From Trichobilharzia szidati (Eukaryota; Platyhelminthes; Trematoda; Strigeidida; Schistosomatidae): a stretch of DNA of 64,000 nucleotides. This document shows, one piece after another, positions 1 to 10,732 of the stretch. Below the pieces are notes generated by a model. It was not told where the DNA came from, made no database searches, and saw only the letters and a program-made list of their open reading frames with translations. How positions within the stretch are numbered: position 1 is the first letter of the stretch; the number at the start of each line of letters is the position of its first letter. Position numbers and translations under genes: made by a program. The DNA lies in contig OX235272.1 of assembly GCA_944472155.2 (NCBI GenBank), forward strand, positions 89,844,020 through 89,908,019, read 5' to 3'.

Positions 1-284
1 ACAAGTCTGGTGTTAAGATCAATTCAATCTAGCTAGCAAATACTAGTCGTTGAGAAAAATCCAGTTAAAGAGTGTTCAGCGTGAACCTTTGTTCCGAAAT
101 TAGGTTTTAACTAAAATGTATGTCAAACCATCATGGAAAAATTGGAACTGTGTAATGTGATAAATAAATTCCTGAAGTTCTACTTCAACAGAAAAGCATG
201 ACAAATGGCTTGTTTTGCTAAGTGATAAACATTTAAGCCAAAAAAGTAATCAGTGGTAAGGTGTTAACCGTTAAATATCTATTA

Positions 285-540
285 TTTAGAGGTCACTGGC
301 AACCCCAGAATCCTGGATAGCTTTTTCACGCTCGTTTGGATCTTTTCAGCATTGCACACACACGACCCCAGCAGGGATCAAACCCACGGGACCAATTTCG
401 CTGACTATTCAACCGGTTGGGCCAGAATTCGGTGACCGATGAATTCTAGTCTTGTCAACTTGTGATTTAGTGCCACTCAACGTTCTTCGATGAGCATCCG
501 AAACATGTTGACACTGTAGACCCCACTGGTATCAACTTCT
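285..540 (-). repeat. HH-FB hammerhead repeat, decayed copy
   Basis: Minus-strand copy of the abundant hammerhead repeat. The plus strand shows the complement of a degraded ribozyme (about 310-350), then the complement of the B box (atcaaaccc near 378), then the tRNA-like segment. The hammerhead core is eroded and should not be active. No protein is encoded. Assigned by resemblance to the better copies at 40.1-40.9 kb. Confidence 0.6.
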
Positions 541-1184
541 CAGTACAGTCTCAGGAATTGGAATTAATAGATGGTATTAACCGAACAAAAGGAACTATCA
601 GTTGTTGCTTCAGGTCTCTTGTCATTTTCTTAACTTCAATAGAAACTGGGGCACTGAATTAATGTCTCACTGTGACACTGTTAATAGATAGTAGGTAGCC
701 GAAAAACAGTTAAAAGTTCCTGGAAGCTACTAATCCAAGATTACTGCTTGTGAATGGATCAGGTGTCGATCCTTCCTGAGCTTTCCTACTAAACCGCGCC
801 CCCATATAATAAACGTTTAATCAGTCGTAATTTAAGCTCCTTATTTTCTCCATAATATGTTGAAAAAATATGTTAAAATACCAGTTTCTCGGCATCACTC
901 CTAACTGTTAGGTTGGACAAAAACAGTATCTAAAGGAAGGTAAAATTAATGGAATCAGCGTTTTTTTCTTCCGCGTCTGTTACCAATTAGGTGTGAATGA
1001 AATCTGTGGTGAACGGAGTAATTACTCTTCATTGAAAATCCTTGAAGTTTGGTCATGTCCGCAATCCCATTTCACTCCACTTTACTAGAAATCAGTTTAT
1101 CCCTGTTATTATTATTATTACTTAGATTGTGTATTTTATAAAGATTTGAATTAGTTTCAATTTTTAGATTTGGTCACGAACCAA
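541..1184. other. No gene recognised
   Basis: AT-rich sequence with no convincing reading frame. The stretch 600-800 has weak repeat-like wording (a cgatccttcc motif near 768), but I could not tie it to a family. Confidence 0.5.
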
Positions 1185-1360
1185 CATCAGCTGGAGAGAT
1201 GATTGGAAAACAGAGAGCACTGGAAGTTACAAACCAATGGTGACTGAATTCTGACCCAAATGACTAAATGGTCAACAAGCTTGGTCCTGGGTTCACTCAC
1301 TGGTGGGGCTGTGGGTGTACAATACTGAAGAGTCCCTGACGGTTTTCAGTGGTTCGGTAA
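1185..1360. repeat. HH-FB fold-back fragment
   Basis: A short minus-strand end (acatcagctggagag, about 1185-1225) is followed by a plus-strand part with a B-box-like gggttcactc and the ribozyme word ctgaagagtccc (about 1335). The GGACGAAA half of the hammerhead is missing. The order minus then plus is the fold-back layout seen in other copies. Confidence 0.55.
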
Positions 1361-2095
1361 ATAAAGTCCATTTGTGAAAAAAATATTAATATTCTTCTTA
1401 AACCAAAAATTCTCATTGAGTCATCCATTTACTTATTTTTAAACCAATCAAAATTCGCGCAGTTGACCTTAATTTTTTTAACATCACTGATTGGTTCTAA
1501 ATTCCTATGAATAACAAGGATAAAATAAGCATCTGTTAAATGATTTTGTAAAATCATGAATTTGTTAATTTATTTCACATTACTATTAATAAAAAAAGAA
1601 TAAATATATATAATTTATTATTTTAAAAATTAAATAGAATGTAAAAAAAGAAAATTATTGCAAAAGGCAAATAAAAAAATATCAGAACCACTCAACTTTA
1701 TTTTTGCATTTCTTCAAAACAATATGATTTCAAAACACATCGGGACATTTTTACATGTATAAAGGACAATGCCACAATTAACTTACCATCGATATTATCA
1801 AATCTTTCTATTACTTACTAATTTTCTATTATGTCATGGAGATTTTATGGATTTAATTAGTGAATCAATTTGCGCGGCGAAATGTTTGAAAGCATTCACC
1901 GACTCGGTAAGTTGAGTAGAAATAATAAAATTGTGTCAACCTATTAAAAAAAATCTTTTTCATGAATAAATTCTATAAAATTTGTTTTTAAAATTTTTTA
2001 ACCATAATCTGAAAAGATTTATTGTGTACAATCTTGTACATTGTAAATGAATGAAGTAAGACTGTCTTATTCTTGAGATTTGCACGAACAAACCG
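1361..2095. other. AT-rich DNA, no gene recognised
   Basis: Very AT-rich, particularly 1560-1690. No supported coding, RNA or repeat feature. Confidence 0.5.
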
Positions 2096-2099
2096 ACAA

Positions 2100-2595
2100 C
2101 AACTTATTTGTGGGTTGGAGGATTTCATCATGAGCTGAAATCGGTTAAGAACCATTGGAAAACCAGCTGGAAGTACTGCCAGACAGTTATTTCGTCCCGA
2201 TTTGGGACTCTTCAACAGTACACAGTCACCGCCAGGGTCCGAACCAACAACCTTCTGGTTGCAAGGCTAGCGAGCTCGTAGACCACTGAGCCACTGGTAC
2301 CCAATCCTATGGCCCATGAATTCCAACTTCCGCAAATACACGAAATAGTGCAACCGCTAGCCACTAGATCGGGTCTCAGTGGCTTAATGGTCTACGAGCT
2401 CGCTGACCTTGTAACCAGAAGGTAGTGGGTTCGAACCCCAGTGGGTGCGTTCTGCTGAAGAGTCCCAAACTAGGACGATATGAACAGCTGTATAGTATTC
2501 CCTGTTGGTTTTCCAATGGTTCTCTAACCGATATTAGCTCATATTGAAATCCTGTAACCAATCAATCAAATCTCTATAAACCAATACTTGAAAAC
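2100..2595. repeat. HH-FB fold-back element
   Basis: The left part (2100-2366) is a minus-strand unit: outer end, ribozyme complement (about 2165-2222) and tRNA-like block. At about 2368 the sequence switches to a plus-strand unit that begins right at the tRNA-like block (gggtctcagtggc). It continues through the B box (ggttcgaacccc) to a ribozyme with an intact CTGAAGA and GTCC but a disrupted GAAA. The two outer ends are inverted versions of each other (ggatttcatcatgagc against gctcatattgaaatcc). Confidence 0.75.
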
Positions 2596-2874
2596 TTATT
2601 TATTTTTCTTGGTTTGTTCAAGTTTATCAGAGGAAATAGTTGTTTGAAGCTGGAAACGATTTATACTCAACCCCTTTTTAATTCCTTCCAATGCATAATC
2701 TGTGGTTTATTTTCTCAGAGTTTGATATATTCTCCTACCTGGAATGTTTAATAACGAGGCTTTCATTGTTTCGCTGTAAAACATCTTTAGCCTTCACGTC
2801 ACTTTGAAGTTTTTCTTCTCGACTGCAAATTATTGTAGTTTCACAAAATTTTATTTTCATTTTTAATGGAGTTG

Positions 2875-3115
2875 CTTGTAGTTATGAGTGAGAAGTCGTG
2901 ACCAGTGGGGGCCCTCAGTTGAGCCTGAGGATAAATACGCATCGATGACAGCGACTGGTGGTCGCTCTATAAATGTCGCTAGTCGGCAGAGGTTAAAATT
3001 CATGGGGAATAGGATGTTGTCCCAGTGGTTGAATAGTGTAGAAGTTCTCCTTGTAACCTGATGGTCGTGGGTTCGACCCACACTGAAATATCCCAAACAA
3101 GTACAAAACAGCTGA
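2875..3115 (+). repeat. HH-FB hammerhead repeat, plus copy
   Basis: Starts with the family wording gagaagtcgtgaccagtggg, passes through the tRNA-like segment (cccagtggttgaata) and a B box (gggttcgaccca, about 3068). It ends in a shortened ribozyme region that retains only aaaacagctg. The CTGA-GA core is lost, so the ribozyme should be dead. An apparent minus-strand reading frame through it is a shadow. Confidence 0.65.
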
Positions 3116-3119
3116 CCGA

Positions 3120-4235
3120 CAACCCTTCCTTCATCAGTGGTGCTCTTCCTGAAGTCATTTCATGGTCAAAGGTGAAATGAATGCAATCCCAACCTTTGAA
3201 TTCAATTTATTGACTGAAAAAAGAGATTAGAATGACTCCTTCTCCCGAATCACTTCAGAGGTGTATAAAACACATTATCATCAATGGCATTAAAACACTT
3301 TTATTTCTGATTTGATTCACACACACACACACACCAAAGAAAGAATATTTACACTGTATAAACTTAAAGGGTGACAAATCTCACAAATATCATCCTTTTC
3401 TGTTATCCAGCTGTTAAACTTAAAGGTTAAGATAATCCTAACAATCGTGTGAATATACATGTGCACTAGTTATAATAAATACTACTTTGACATTTTGAAT
3501 ATAAATTTATCGCAGAAATAATAATAATAGACATTTTCGCGGATAATGACTTAGACACCTAATTTCTATGCAGCACTAGACAGAAATTAGGTTAATCAGG
3601 AAGCATATATGAATAAGTATGACTAAAAGGATGCCTAAAAATATATATTTGAGTAGGTGAGAAATTCTAATGCCGATGAGTACGCATCATATTTTATGCA
3701 TCAGTGAATATTTTTTAAAAACTTATTTCAAATGAATTTTTAAGTAAATGCATAAACATTTCATGGCATTAAAATGAGTGAAATTCATTTTTTGAGCCTT
3801 GCAAGTGATTTGCAAGTCCTTCTAACTGTTATTAATCAAAAAAGGTGTCAAGGAAATCTTTTAGACAGTCGCGCAGCTAGCCGAAAATGATGGCAGAGAA
3901 CACAGTACAATGACGACGTGTTACAGAAGACCTATATCTCACTCGCAACTCAACGAACAAACGGGAAATATAAATTCATTTGAGACTATTAATATTATAC
4001 TTTATAATATTTACCTATTACTTCCCACAATAGAAGCATTTAGAAAATATCCTCATTTTTGGAAAGGCACAGTTTGACTTGTTTCACAACTTCAAATTAT
4101 TGAATTGTTAGTGTTTTGCTTACACAACGAAGAATACTCATAATATAATGTCAATCTATCATATGAAAAACAAGAGTAAGACATTATTTTGAATTTTTTG
4201 GATCCGTGGTATTAACACAACATATTGTTCTGGAA
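3120..4235. other. No gene recognised; CA microsatellite
   Basis: AT-rich, with a pure CA repeat at about 3318-3334 and no supported coding region. Nothing else was identified. Confidence 0.5.
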
Positions 4236-4249
4236 AATTTACTACTCAG

Positions 4250-4500
4250 AATCTTACATGTTTCAACTTCAATCACGGAGTGATATCAGCTAGAGAACCA
4301 TTGAAAACCACCATGGAGTGCTGGAAAGCTGTTTCGTCCTCCAGTTTCATAACTCTTCAACATTACGCACTCATAACCCTACCGGGGATAGAACTTAAGA
4401 CCTTCGAGCTACGACGAAGTGGACCTGTTGACTGTCTAGCTGCTGGGACGAAATCCAATCACCCACAAATCCTTACTTCTGTCCATTCACTGTGAAGTAC
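4250..4500 (-). repeat. HH-FB hammerhead repeat, minus copy
   Basis: The outer end (atcacggagtgatatcagc) is followed by the complement of the ribozyme (gctgtttcgtcc, about 4328-4375). The remainder is a decayed tRNA-like block. The 71-residue open frame across it is incidental. Confidence 0.6.
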
Positions 4501-4899
4501 AGATAGCGAAAACATTTAAAACATTTAAAAAACCATTTTCAGTAATCTACATAACACAAAACAATGGCAAACAAAATAGAGAAAACCTACTTTGCAATTA
4601 AATATATAGTTACAATTACAAGTACTAACTCGCTTTGATTTATTCAATAAGCACTTCACATCACACTGACATTAACAGTCTGTCTATCAAATGAAATCAC
4701 AAAACCAAGTCACTAATTCACTTCATTTCAAGATGACTGTTGTGACTAAAATGGCAATCTCTTGACATATAAGTACACGCCTAACAGAATTATGAATAGT
4801 AATTCCATTTTAAGTGTATTTTAAAAACTCTAGAAAATGAAATTCTCAAGATGCTTGTCTTCCTTTTAATGTTTGACTTGAGACCAGTCGAATCTCTAT

Positions 4900-5320
4900 A
4901 AGGCGACAGGTGAAGATTAATCTGATGCTCATTAGTGACTGACTCCAGGATGAAGTTACCTGGAGTTCTAGTGGGGAACCGTAATCGATAGGGGTATACC
5001 AGGTTGGGTGTGAGGACAAATACTCACCGATAACAGTTGTTGGCGGTCTCTCCAAACATCACGAACCGACAAAACTTAGAACTGATGGGCCGGTGAATTC
5101 CAACACAGTGTTTGGATATTCAACGAGTTTGGCCTTGTAAACCGAATGTCTTCAGTCCGATTCCTGGTTGGGTCTTGGACGCCTACTGTCAATGAGTCCA
5201 AAACTAGGATGAAACATCCGTTCTGTGCTCCCTGGTAGTTTCAGTCCGTCTCCAACTGATATCACTCCGTGAACAAACTTGAAACAAATTAAATCCCTAG
5301 AAAACTAACTCTTGTAAATA
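4900..5320 (+). repeat. HH-FB unit, near full length
   Basis: A nearly complete plus-strand unit of about 400 bp. It has a head (gatgctcattagtgactg), the gagtcgtgacc-type segment, a tRNA-like block, a B-box relic (gtccgattcctgg), a ribozyme relic (caatgagtccaaaactaggatgaaac, broken across 5190-5220) and a tail ending attaaatccctagaaaactaa. It is useful for defining unit length. The hammerhead lacks a perfect core. Confidence 0.7.
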
Positions 5321-5324
5321 GCAA

Positions 5325-5990
5325 ATAAACCGACATATGTGTAAGCTTTCTGCATAAAGCGAAACGTGTCCTGTCTAAAAAATAAGATCGATCGTAAACA
5401 CCGAGTGGTTCTAAGCCTACTGCAGAAATCTTGACTTGTACAGATAAAAGCTTTCTTTCTAAGAACATGAGACGTTTAAAACACCTAAAGCTTGGAGTAA
5501 TCCATCCCACGCTTCAAGATGAACACAGCACTGATGACTGCCTGAATAATGATAATTTTGATAGTAAAAAGGAATTGAGTTAGCTAGGCTCAAATGCTGA
5601 ATAAGAATGAATATTTTCCTTATTGCATTTATTTGTAGCAAATAATCAATTAATTAATAATTGTCTTGTTATTATTGTCATCATAATTCGAGTTTATGAT
5701 TTGAAGCTTTGCAATCAAGAACACAAAGAAAAAGAAAAAAAAAAGAAAGGTTTCTTTGTGTCATACAACATCAATATTCAAATGATTTCGACTTATAAAA
5801 ACTATGATGAACTAGAGAACACTGTGGTTAATTTTAAACAAAGACAGTTGTTATAACTATCATGTAGTGTGTGTAAATTAATAAGACAGGATGGTAAAAA
5901 TACACACATTCGTTAAATGTCTTTTTAAATGGATTTCTCATTTAGAAATGTGCAACAGATTCTTACTGTAAGAATCATAAGGTTCATTTA
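5325..5990. other. No gene recognised
   Basis: Contains small open frames on both strands with low-complexity lysine and isoleucine content, typical of AT-rich noncoding DNA. No domain was recognised. Confidence 0.45.
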
Positions 5991-6210
5991 GTTCCCTTTG
6001 CTTTCCGAGTAGAACATAGGGCTTAAAGCTTCCGCTCTAAAGTATCAGTAGCACTCGATGTGATTTTTATACAGGATGAGGTTGTTAGTCTCACGTCCAA
6101 CATTCTACATTTATAGACCTTACTACTGGCTAAGAGAGGTTAAGGAGTGGGTCGACCCAGAAGTGAACTCTGGACCATGAGAGCCATGGTTGGTGTGTGT
6201 ACACAAATTG
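5991..6210 (-). repeat. SINE-A, old diverged copy
   Basis: The plus strand begins with the complement of the SINE-A tail (ttccgagtagaacataggg), continues with tcagtagca and the body (gaggttgttagtctcacg), and ends in a worn tRNA-like head (ggtgtgtgtac). More diverged than the copies at 37.3 or 52.4 kb, so probably an older subfamily. Confidence 0.65.
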
Positions 6211-6317
6211 ACTGGGTATTTATCAGTAACAGTAGTCATATATCCTCTATCTTATCCTACTGATATTTTCTAACTGCAGAAAGCTAAAAGAAAAAAACTG
6301 TTTCAGTTAAACTAAGG

Positions 6318-6635
6318 GGAACTAAGGACTTCAAACGAACATCTCCGTTTCATCTTGTTCTCTGCAGTCTTATTTACCTGCCTTCACGATTGCCAATAAG
6401 CCAACATCTCCTCCTCAAATAATCTCCCCCATGTCACATTTAGACCCACGCCCAAATCGTCAATACTCATTCGAGTTCCACTCGAGCTGCTGTCTGGTGC
6501 ATGATGACACCCAATGGTCTCCTCAGTGTGTGTCCAGTCCATATCCATTTCCTTTAGCATATTTGTTGGGCAGAGATTTCACGGTTTATTTGTCCCCAGA
6601 GTTTCCAGGAACCGACGTTTTCTAACAAACAATAA
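6318..6635 (-). mobile_element. RTE-clade LINE, 3 prime fragment
   Basis: The reverse complement resembles the C-terminal tail of the RTE polyprotein in the better copies at 26.1 and 54.0 kb. These share the hallmark line ending R-R-P-L-G followed by a W-x-P-basic segment. The fragment is 5 prime truncated and frame-broken. The plus-strand 64-residue frame here is its antisense shadow. Confidence 0.7.
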
Positions 6636-6944
6636 ACTTCATAGAAGAATTATAGTGTTTTGGATATCTAGTTAATAGAAGTGTCTCATGAGGTAAATAA
6701 GTAGTCAGAGAAATCATTGAACACGATAAAAATTCTTTGTGACTCAGCACCTACTCAAAGCCTGAATTTTCTCACTTTTAGTTGGCATTGCTTTTGCAGT
6801 TGATGATAATGTATATAATTCAGAACAAATAATGATCCTTTTCTACTAATTTTCATATAGGTTAGTCTGAAATCTTAAAAAGCGTAGCCACATTAGTGAA
6901 CCATGTTACCGAACAAAAAGAAACCATGCCTCGCCAATTATTTT

Positions 6945-7235
6945 TTTCAGCTTAGACCACGGATTGATATCAGTTAGAGAACCACTGAGAACCAGAGAGT
7001 ACTGGACAGTTGTTTCGTCCTATTTGGGGAATTATCGGCAGAGTACGGGCTCGCCTTGTAACCGGTAGGTCCTGGCTTTGAAACCCAATTAGTGGATACT
7101 GTTGATGAGTCTCAAACTAGGAAAAAACAACTCTCCAGCACTCCCTGATGTTTTTAAATGGTTCTCTAACTGATATCAATCGGTGGTCTAACCTCAAACA
7201 AATAGCATGCCCACAAACTAATTCTTGAAAATTAT
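6945..7235. repeat. HH-FB fold-back element
   Basis: The minus part (6950-7045) carries the ribozyme complement (gttgtttcgtccta). It joins at about 7046 to a plus part starting inside the tRNA-like block (cgggctcgccttgtaacc), followed by a second ribozyme relic (gatgagtctcaaactagg). Outer ends mirror each other: gaccacggattgatatcag on the left and ctgatatcaatcggtggtc on the right. Confidence 0.75.
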
Positions 7236-7337
7236 TTTGTTATCCTTAGCAAACCATTTTACCTATTTAATATAACCAATTATTACTAACTGAAATCTGT
7301 GGTCATTGTCCTTTTTTCTATATTGTAAAATATTTTC

Positions 7338-7559
7338 TTTATTCCTTTTGCGTTCTCTGTGGAACATAAGGCTTCAACCATGATTTTGGAGTTTCACTAG
7401 TAATGGTGTTATTTTGTCCGCGGTGGGGTTTCTAGGCTTACGCCCTAACCTTCTTGTCCTGGCTAGTGAACTAGGCAAGGTTTAGGAGTTCGTCGGCTGG
7501 TAGTAGAACCAGGGCCACTTAAGCGGTTAGTGAGTTTTCTACCAATGCACCACTAATGA
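7338..7559 (-). repeat. SINE-A, old diverged copy
   Basis: Minus-strand SINE-A: tail complement (gtggaacataaggcttcaa, about 7360), body, then head complement near 7500-7559. The B-box complement is strongly degraded (tagaaccagg). Confidence 0.6.
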
Positions 7560-7689
7560 TCAGATTTCATAAACATTCTCTGTGAACACATTTAAAAATA
7601 GTGAGTTGGAAGGTGGAAATGAGTTGATTTTACGCCCAGAATTCTAAACTGATACTGTCAGGTTTGGCGTTTAAACCATCGACGCCATC

Positions 7690-8095
7690 ACCATCGCGTC
7701 GCTGAAATGATGTAAGATGGTTAGAGACACTCGATATAAAGGTCTAGACTCAGGTGTTGTGCTTCTTTGCACTTGTCAGACAGGCATATCCGTAACCTTA
7801 AAGGGAATGATGTCGCGAATTTTAGTTTCAAACCTGCATCACTCATTGCTTCAATTAAAGACATTACCAGTGATCTATTTGACCTTAATCCTAAAAAGAT
7901 ATCTGATCACATTAAAATTTTGCACAGCTGTCTTCCAGTTAACTCTATTGTGGATAAGATTTTATTTTGATGAGTCACAGAGTGTTGTACAGTAATATTA
8001 ACTGATTATGAGCAATAGTTTGTGCTCGAAACGTCATCAGTTAATATTACTGTACAACACTGTGTGATTTATCAAAATAAAATCTTATCCATAAT
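7690..8095 (+). mobile_element. Retroelement tail, Penelope-like (tentative)
   Basis: An open frame at 7767-7970 (67 residues, ending LPVNSIVDKILF) runs into a 60-bp inverted repeat. The right arm and loop (8007-8095) align by eye with the tail downstream of the Penelope-like element at about 44110-44190. Both contain tatgctcgaaac or gtgctcgaaac, followed by ttaata, ctg, a cact-gtg block and atcaaaataaa or ttaaaataaa. I infer a Penelope-like tail. The short peptide itself is not recognised. Confidence 0.5.
7947..8095. repeat. 60-bp inverted repeat with ribozyme-like loop
   Basis: Arms at 7947-8006 and 8036-8095 are reverse complements with four mismatches. The 29-nt loop contains GAGC ten bases before GCTC, then GAAAC and GTC, which is the layout of hammerhead stem II, the GAAA strand and the cleavage triplet. 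The 5 prime core reads CTGATTAT, not CTGANGA, so activity is doubtful. Confidence 0.85.
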
Positions 8096-8261
8096 GAAGT
8101 TATGCTCTACCACAGTGCCCAAGTTTTAAACTTATGTCTTCCAGTTAAGCTAGTTACATTATCTTGCACAGATGCATTAATTATCCAACTCTCTGCAAAC
8201 ATGTTTATTGTGAATGAAAATTAAGTATAAACTGGAACGAAATAAACTAATACCTTAAAAT

Positions 8262-8602
8262 CGATCTGATGCTCACTAGCGACTGGCCCTGGGGTTCTAG
8301 TGGGAAGCCGTGACCAGTAGGATACAGCAGGTTCAAGGTGAAGCCAGTTACTCATCGAAGAAGACATTACAAATTTGTTGCGCTATGTCATGAATTGGCA
8401 GAAGTTAGAATTCATTGGCTGGCCAGGGGATCGGGTCCCAGTGGCTTAATGATCTATGAGCTCGCTGCCATTGTAACAGAAGCCTGATGGTGAGTACGTA
8501 CTGTTGAAGAGTCCCAAACCAGGACGAAACAGCTGTCTGGCAGTACTCCCTACCAACCTCCAACCAATCAAACAAAATCCCTACAAACCACTACCAGAAA
8601 TA
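8262..8602 (+). repeat. HH-FB unit, plus copy
   Basis: A long plus-strand unit from gatgctcactagcgactgg to the tail caaaatccctacaaacc. The tRNA-like block starts near 8430 (gatcgggtcccagtgg). The B box is damaged by a deletion. The ribozyme is at 8498-8546. Confidence 0.8.
8498..8546 (+). ncRNA. Hammerhead ribozyme motif, type I-like
   Basis: In order: stem I strand GTACTG, core TTGAAGA (consensus C at position 3 replaced by T), stem II GTCC with loop and GGAC, GAAA, self-complementary CAGCTG as a minimal stem III, TC cleavage dinucleotide, then TGG and CAGTAC closing stem I. All helices can form. The C3 change is expected to impair catalysis. Confidence 0.7.
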
Positions 8603-8604
8603 AT

Positions 8605-9590
8605 CTTCACAGAAAACAATAAACCAGATGTCCATTCATCTTTAATGCCAAAGGGTTAGTCAGTTAGTTAGTTTATTTATTTTCTTCAAAATGTGTTTTT
8701 TTCTGAAAACACAGAATTCTATAAAACAAACAAGAACTAAAATCGCACATCTGCATTTGGAATAAGAATTTTTAGAATACCCACATCAAAGAGAACAACG
8801 AAATCACACGAAAAAAATCTCCAGATGTACGCTGTATTTATGTAAACAACAGCGACAATAACAGCAATAATAACAAAGCAATAACAAATTCATGTTGTCT
8901 GGTCAATTACATAAACACTTATTATTATGTTATTATTACTGAAGGAATACCATGCAAATTACTTCATAGTATTAGTAGTGTTTTGTGTCGAAAACACTAA
9001 CACACGTGATTATCCACTTGTCATCTGTCTCTCTCACTTTTTGTCTTCTGCGGTACTGTATTTAGGTTAAGATAGGCTGAGTCAAAGTAGCTGAAGGGGT
9101 GTTTTATGTTTCCATTCATACATTTCTTCCTGTTTATGAGTGATTAACCTACCGACGTTTTTTTCTCTGTCCGACAGATGTAGTAATACCTGTCATTATG
9201 ATAATTGTTTAGATTAGAAAAAGGCTAGAGGGCAGCCTTTAAAGGTGTTGGAGCAAACAAATCAAATCATCATCTTATAATTCTGTTTTTAACCGTCAGC
9301 TAATGACATTTTTCGTAGTTTCTAGATAAATGCATAAACCAATTTGTTTATATAAAATATATATGTAATTGTTACCTTGTCTATTTCCTATCGCGTACAT
9401 TTTTAAATATGCGTATTTCACATGTATATAAACATTCATCCGCATATTAGGTATTCTATGAATTTTTCTAAAAAGTCAGCTTAGCAGTACAGAAGTTTCT
9501 TTTTTTGTTTAAGTGAAAGCATAAAGGTATCAAGTCTTTTGCCTGACGAAAATCATCTACCATCTCATTCTGTAAGGCTGATTTAATTTT
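8605..9590. other. No gene recognised
   Basis: AT-rich sequence without a supported open frame. TA-rich near 9345-9365. Confidence 0.5.
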
Positions 9591-9591
9591 C

Positions 9592-9875
9592 AGGAATCAG
9601 TTTGTAGGGATCGTATTTCTTTCAGTTTAGATTATGGATTGTTATCAGTTAAAGAGCCATTGAAAAACATCAATGAGTACTGGTAGTACGCACCAACTGG
9701 GTTTCTAACCAAGGACCTTCCGGTTACAAGGCAAGCTCGCATACTGCCGATGAGTCCCAAACTAGGACGAGACAGTTTTCCAGTACTCCCTGGTTTCCAT
9801 TGGTTCTCTAACTCATATGAATCCGTGGTCTAACCTGAAGCAAACAGAATCCCTACAAACTAATTCTTGAAAATT
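9592..9875. repeat. HH-FB fold-back element
   Basis: The minus part (9592-9735) ends within the tRNA-like block. The plus part (9736-9875) starts at the ribozyme (catactgccgatgagtccc). The ribozyme has an intact stem II but GAGA in place of GAAA. Mirror ends: attatggattgttatcag and catatgaatccgtggtc. It continues directly into another plus unit. Confidence 0.75.
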
Positions 9876-10132
9876 TATCTGATGCTCGCTAGTGAATGGC
9901 TGCAGTATGAATTTGCCTGGATTTCTAGTGAGAAGTCGTGACCAGTGGGATCCATCCAGTCGGGAGTGAGGATGGAGTTCCAGCCGATGACATTGGATGG
10001 TGGTCGCGCTAAAATCACGAATTGGTAGAAGTTAGAATTCATGGGCCGGTCATTTAATCGGGTCCCAGTGACTGAATGATATACGAGCTCGCCTTGTAAC
10101 CGGAAGTCCCTTGGTTCGAAACCCAGTGGGTG
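9876..10132 (+). repeat. HH-FB unit, 3 prime truncated
   Basis: Plus-strand unit from the head (gatgctcgctagtgaatgg) to the B box (ggttcgaaacccagtgggtgg, about 10112-10132), where it stops before the ribozyme. Adjacent and in tandem orientation to the right half of the preceding fold-back. Confidence 0.7.
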
Positions 10133-10244
10133 GTTTAATTTTATTAATGTTTGTGTAACATGATAACAGGTAAATTATACTGGGTGCAACTCTTTCAAAC
10201 CAAATACTTTGATTCAGCTTTCAGCACATACTAAAGGTTAAGAA

Positions 10245-10465
10245 AAACAATAGCGAATAGATCCAAGTAGCTGATTAGTCGGTCAACAAGTCTGACGTCA
10301 TAGCCTGAAGGTTCCGAGTTTGATCCCTGGTGGGGCCATTGGTGCTTACTGTCGAAGAGTCCCAAACTTGGAGGACCTGGTGGTTTTCCATGGTTCTCTG
10401 ACTGACATCAATCCGGTGAAAAACAAAATCAGATTCTCACATACTAACTCCTGAAGACAAAATAG
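10245..10465 (+). repeat. HH-FB unit, partial plus copy
   Basis: tRNA-like start (gtcggtcaacaag), B box (gagtttgatccctgg), ribozyme core with cgaagagtcccaaacttgg but an internal deletion that removes GAAA, then the tail. Closely resembles the segment at 49500-49735, including the upstream gatccaagtagctgatt wording. Confidence 0.7.
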
Positions 10466-10479
10466 CTATCTACATCTTT

Positions 10480-10732
10480 ACGTTAGGCCTAGCGTCGGTG
10501 ACACAGCGGTAGAATGCTTGCCAACCACGCATGCGGTTCGGGGTTCGATCACGGCCAACACACTCCTTTACCTCTCTAGGCCAGTAATAAGACTGGTAAA
10601 GACGCTGACATCCCCATCTCGTAAAAATAAACACCACTGCTACCGAAACTTCAAGCCTCTAGCTCGAAGGCCTATGTTCCACTGGGAACGTAAAGGAATA
10701 AAATAAAACAATAAAATAATAACGTTAGACCT
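10480..10732 (+). repeat. SINE-A with target-site duplication
   Basis: Full SINE at 10491-10720: tRNA-like head with A box (gtgacacagcggtagaatg) and B box (ggggttcgatcac), body with ccagtaataagactgg and aaaaataaacaccactgct, tail with atgttccactgggaacg and an A-rich end. Flanked by acgttaggcct and acgttagacct (10480-10490, 10722-10732), a one-mismatch 11-bp duplication. No protein is encoded; a 62-residue frame over it is incidental. RNA polymerase III transcription is inferred from the boxes. Confidence 0.85.

Noticed and set aside
1988..2561. Small minus-strand frames
   Set aside because: They are read from the HH-FB fold-back; similar peptides (FQYELxSVREPLEN) recur wherever that repeat occurs, for example at 37.7, 40.7 and 45.0 kb.
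5623..5856. Lysine-rich 77-residue frame
   Set aside because: Composition follows an A-rich tract; no motif or context.
10491..10565. tRNA gene
   Set aside because: A and B boxes are good, but the segment runs into a SINE body and A-rich tail and recurs many times; the anticodon arm does not fold cleanly. Same verdict for the heads at 18.1, 34.3, 37.5, 38.2, 45.6, 49.8, 50.2, 52.6, 59.8 and 61.4 kb.
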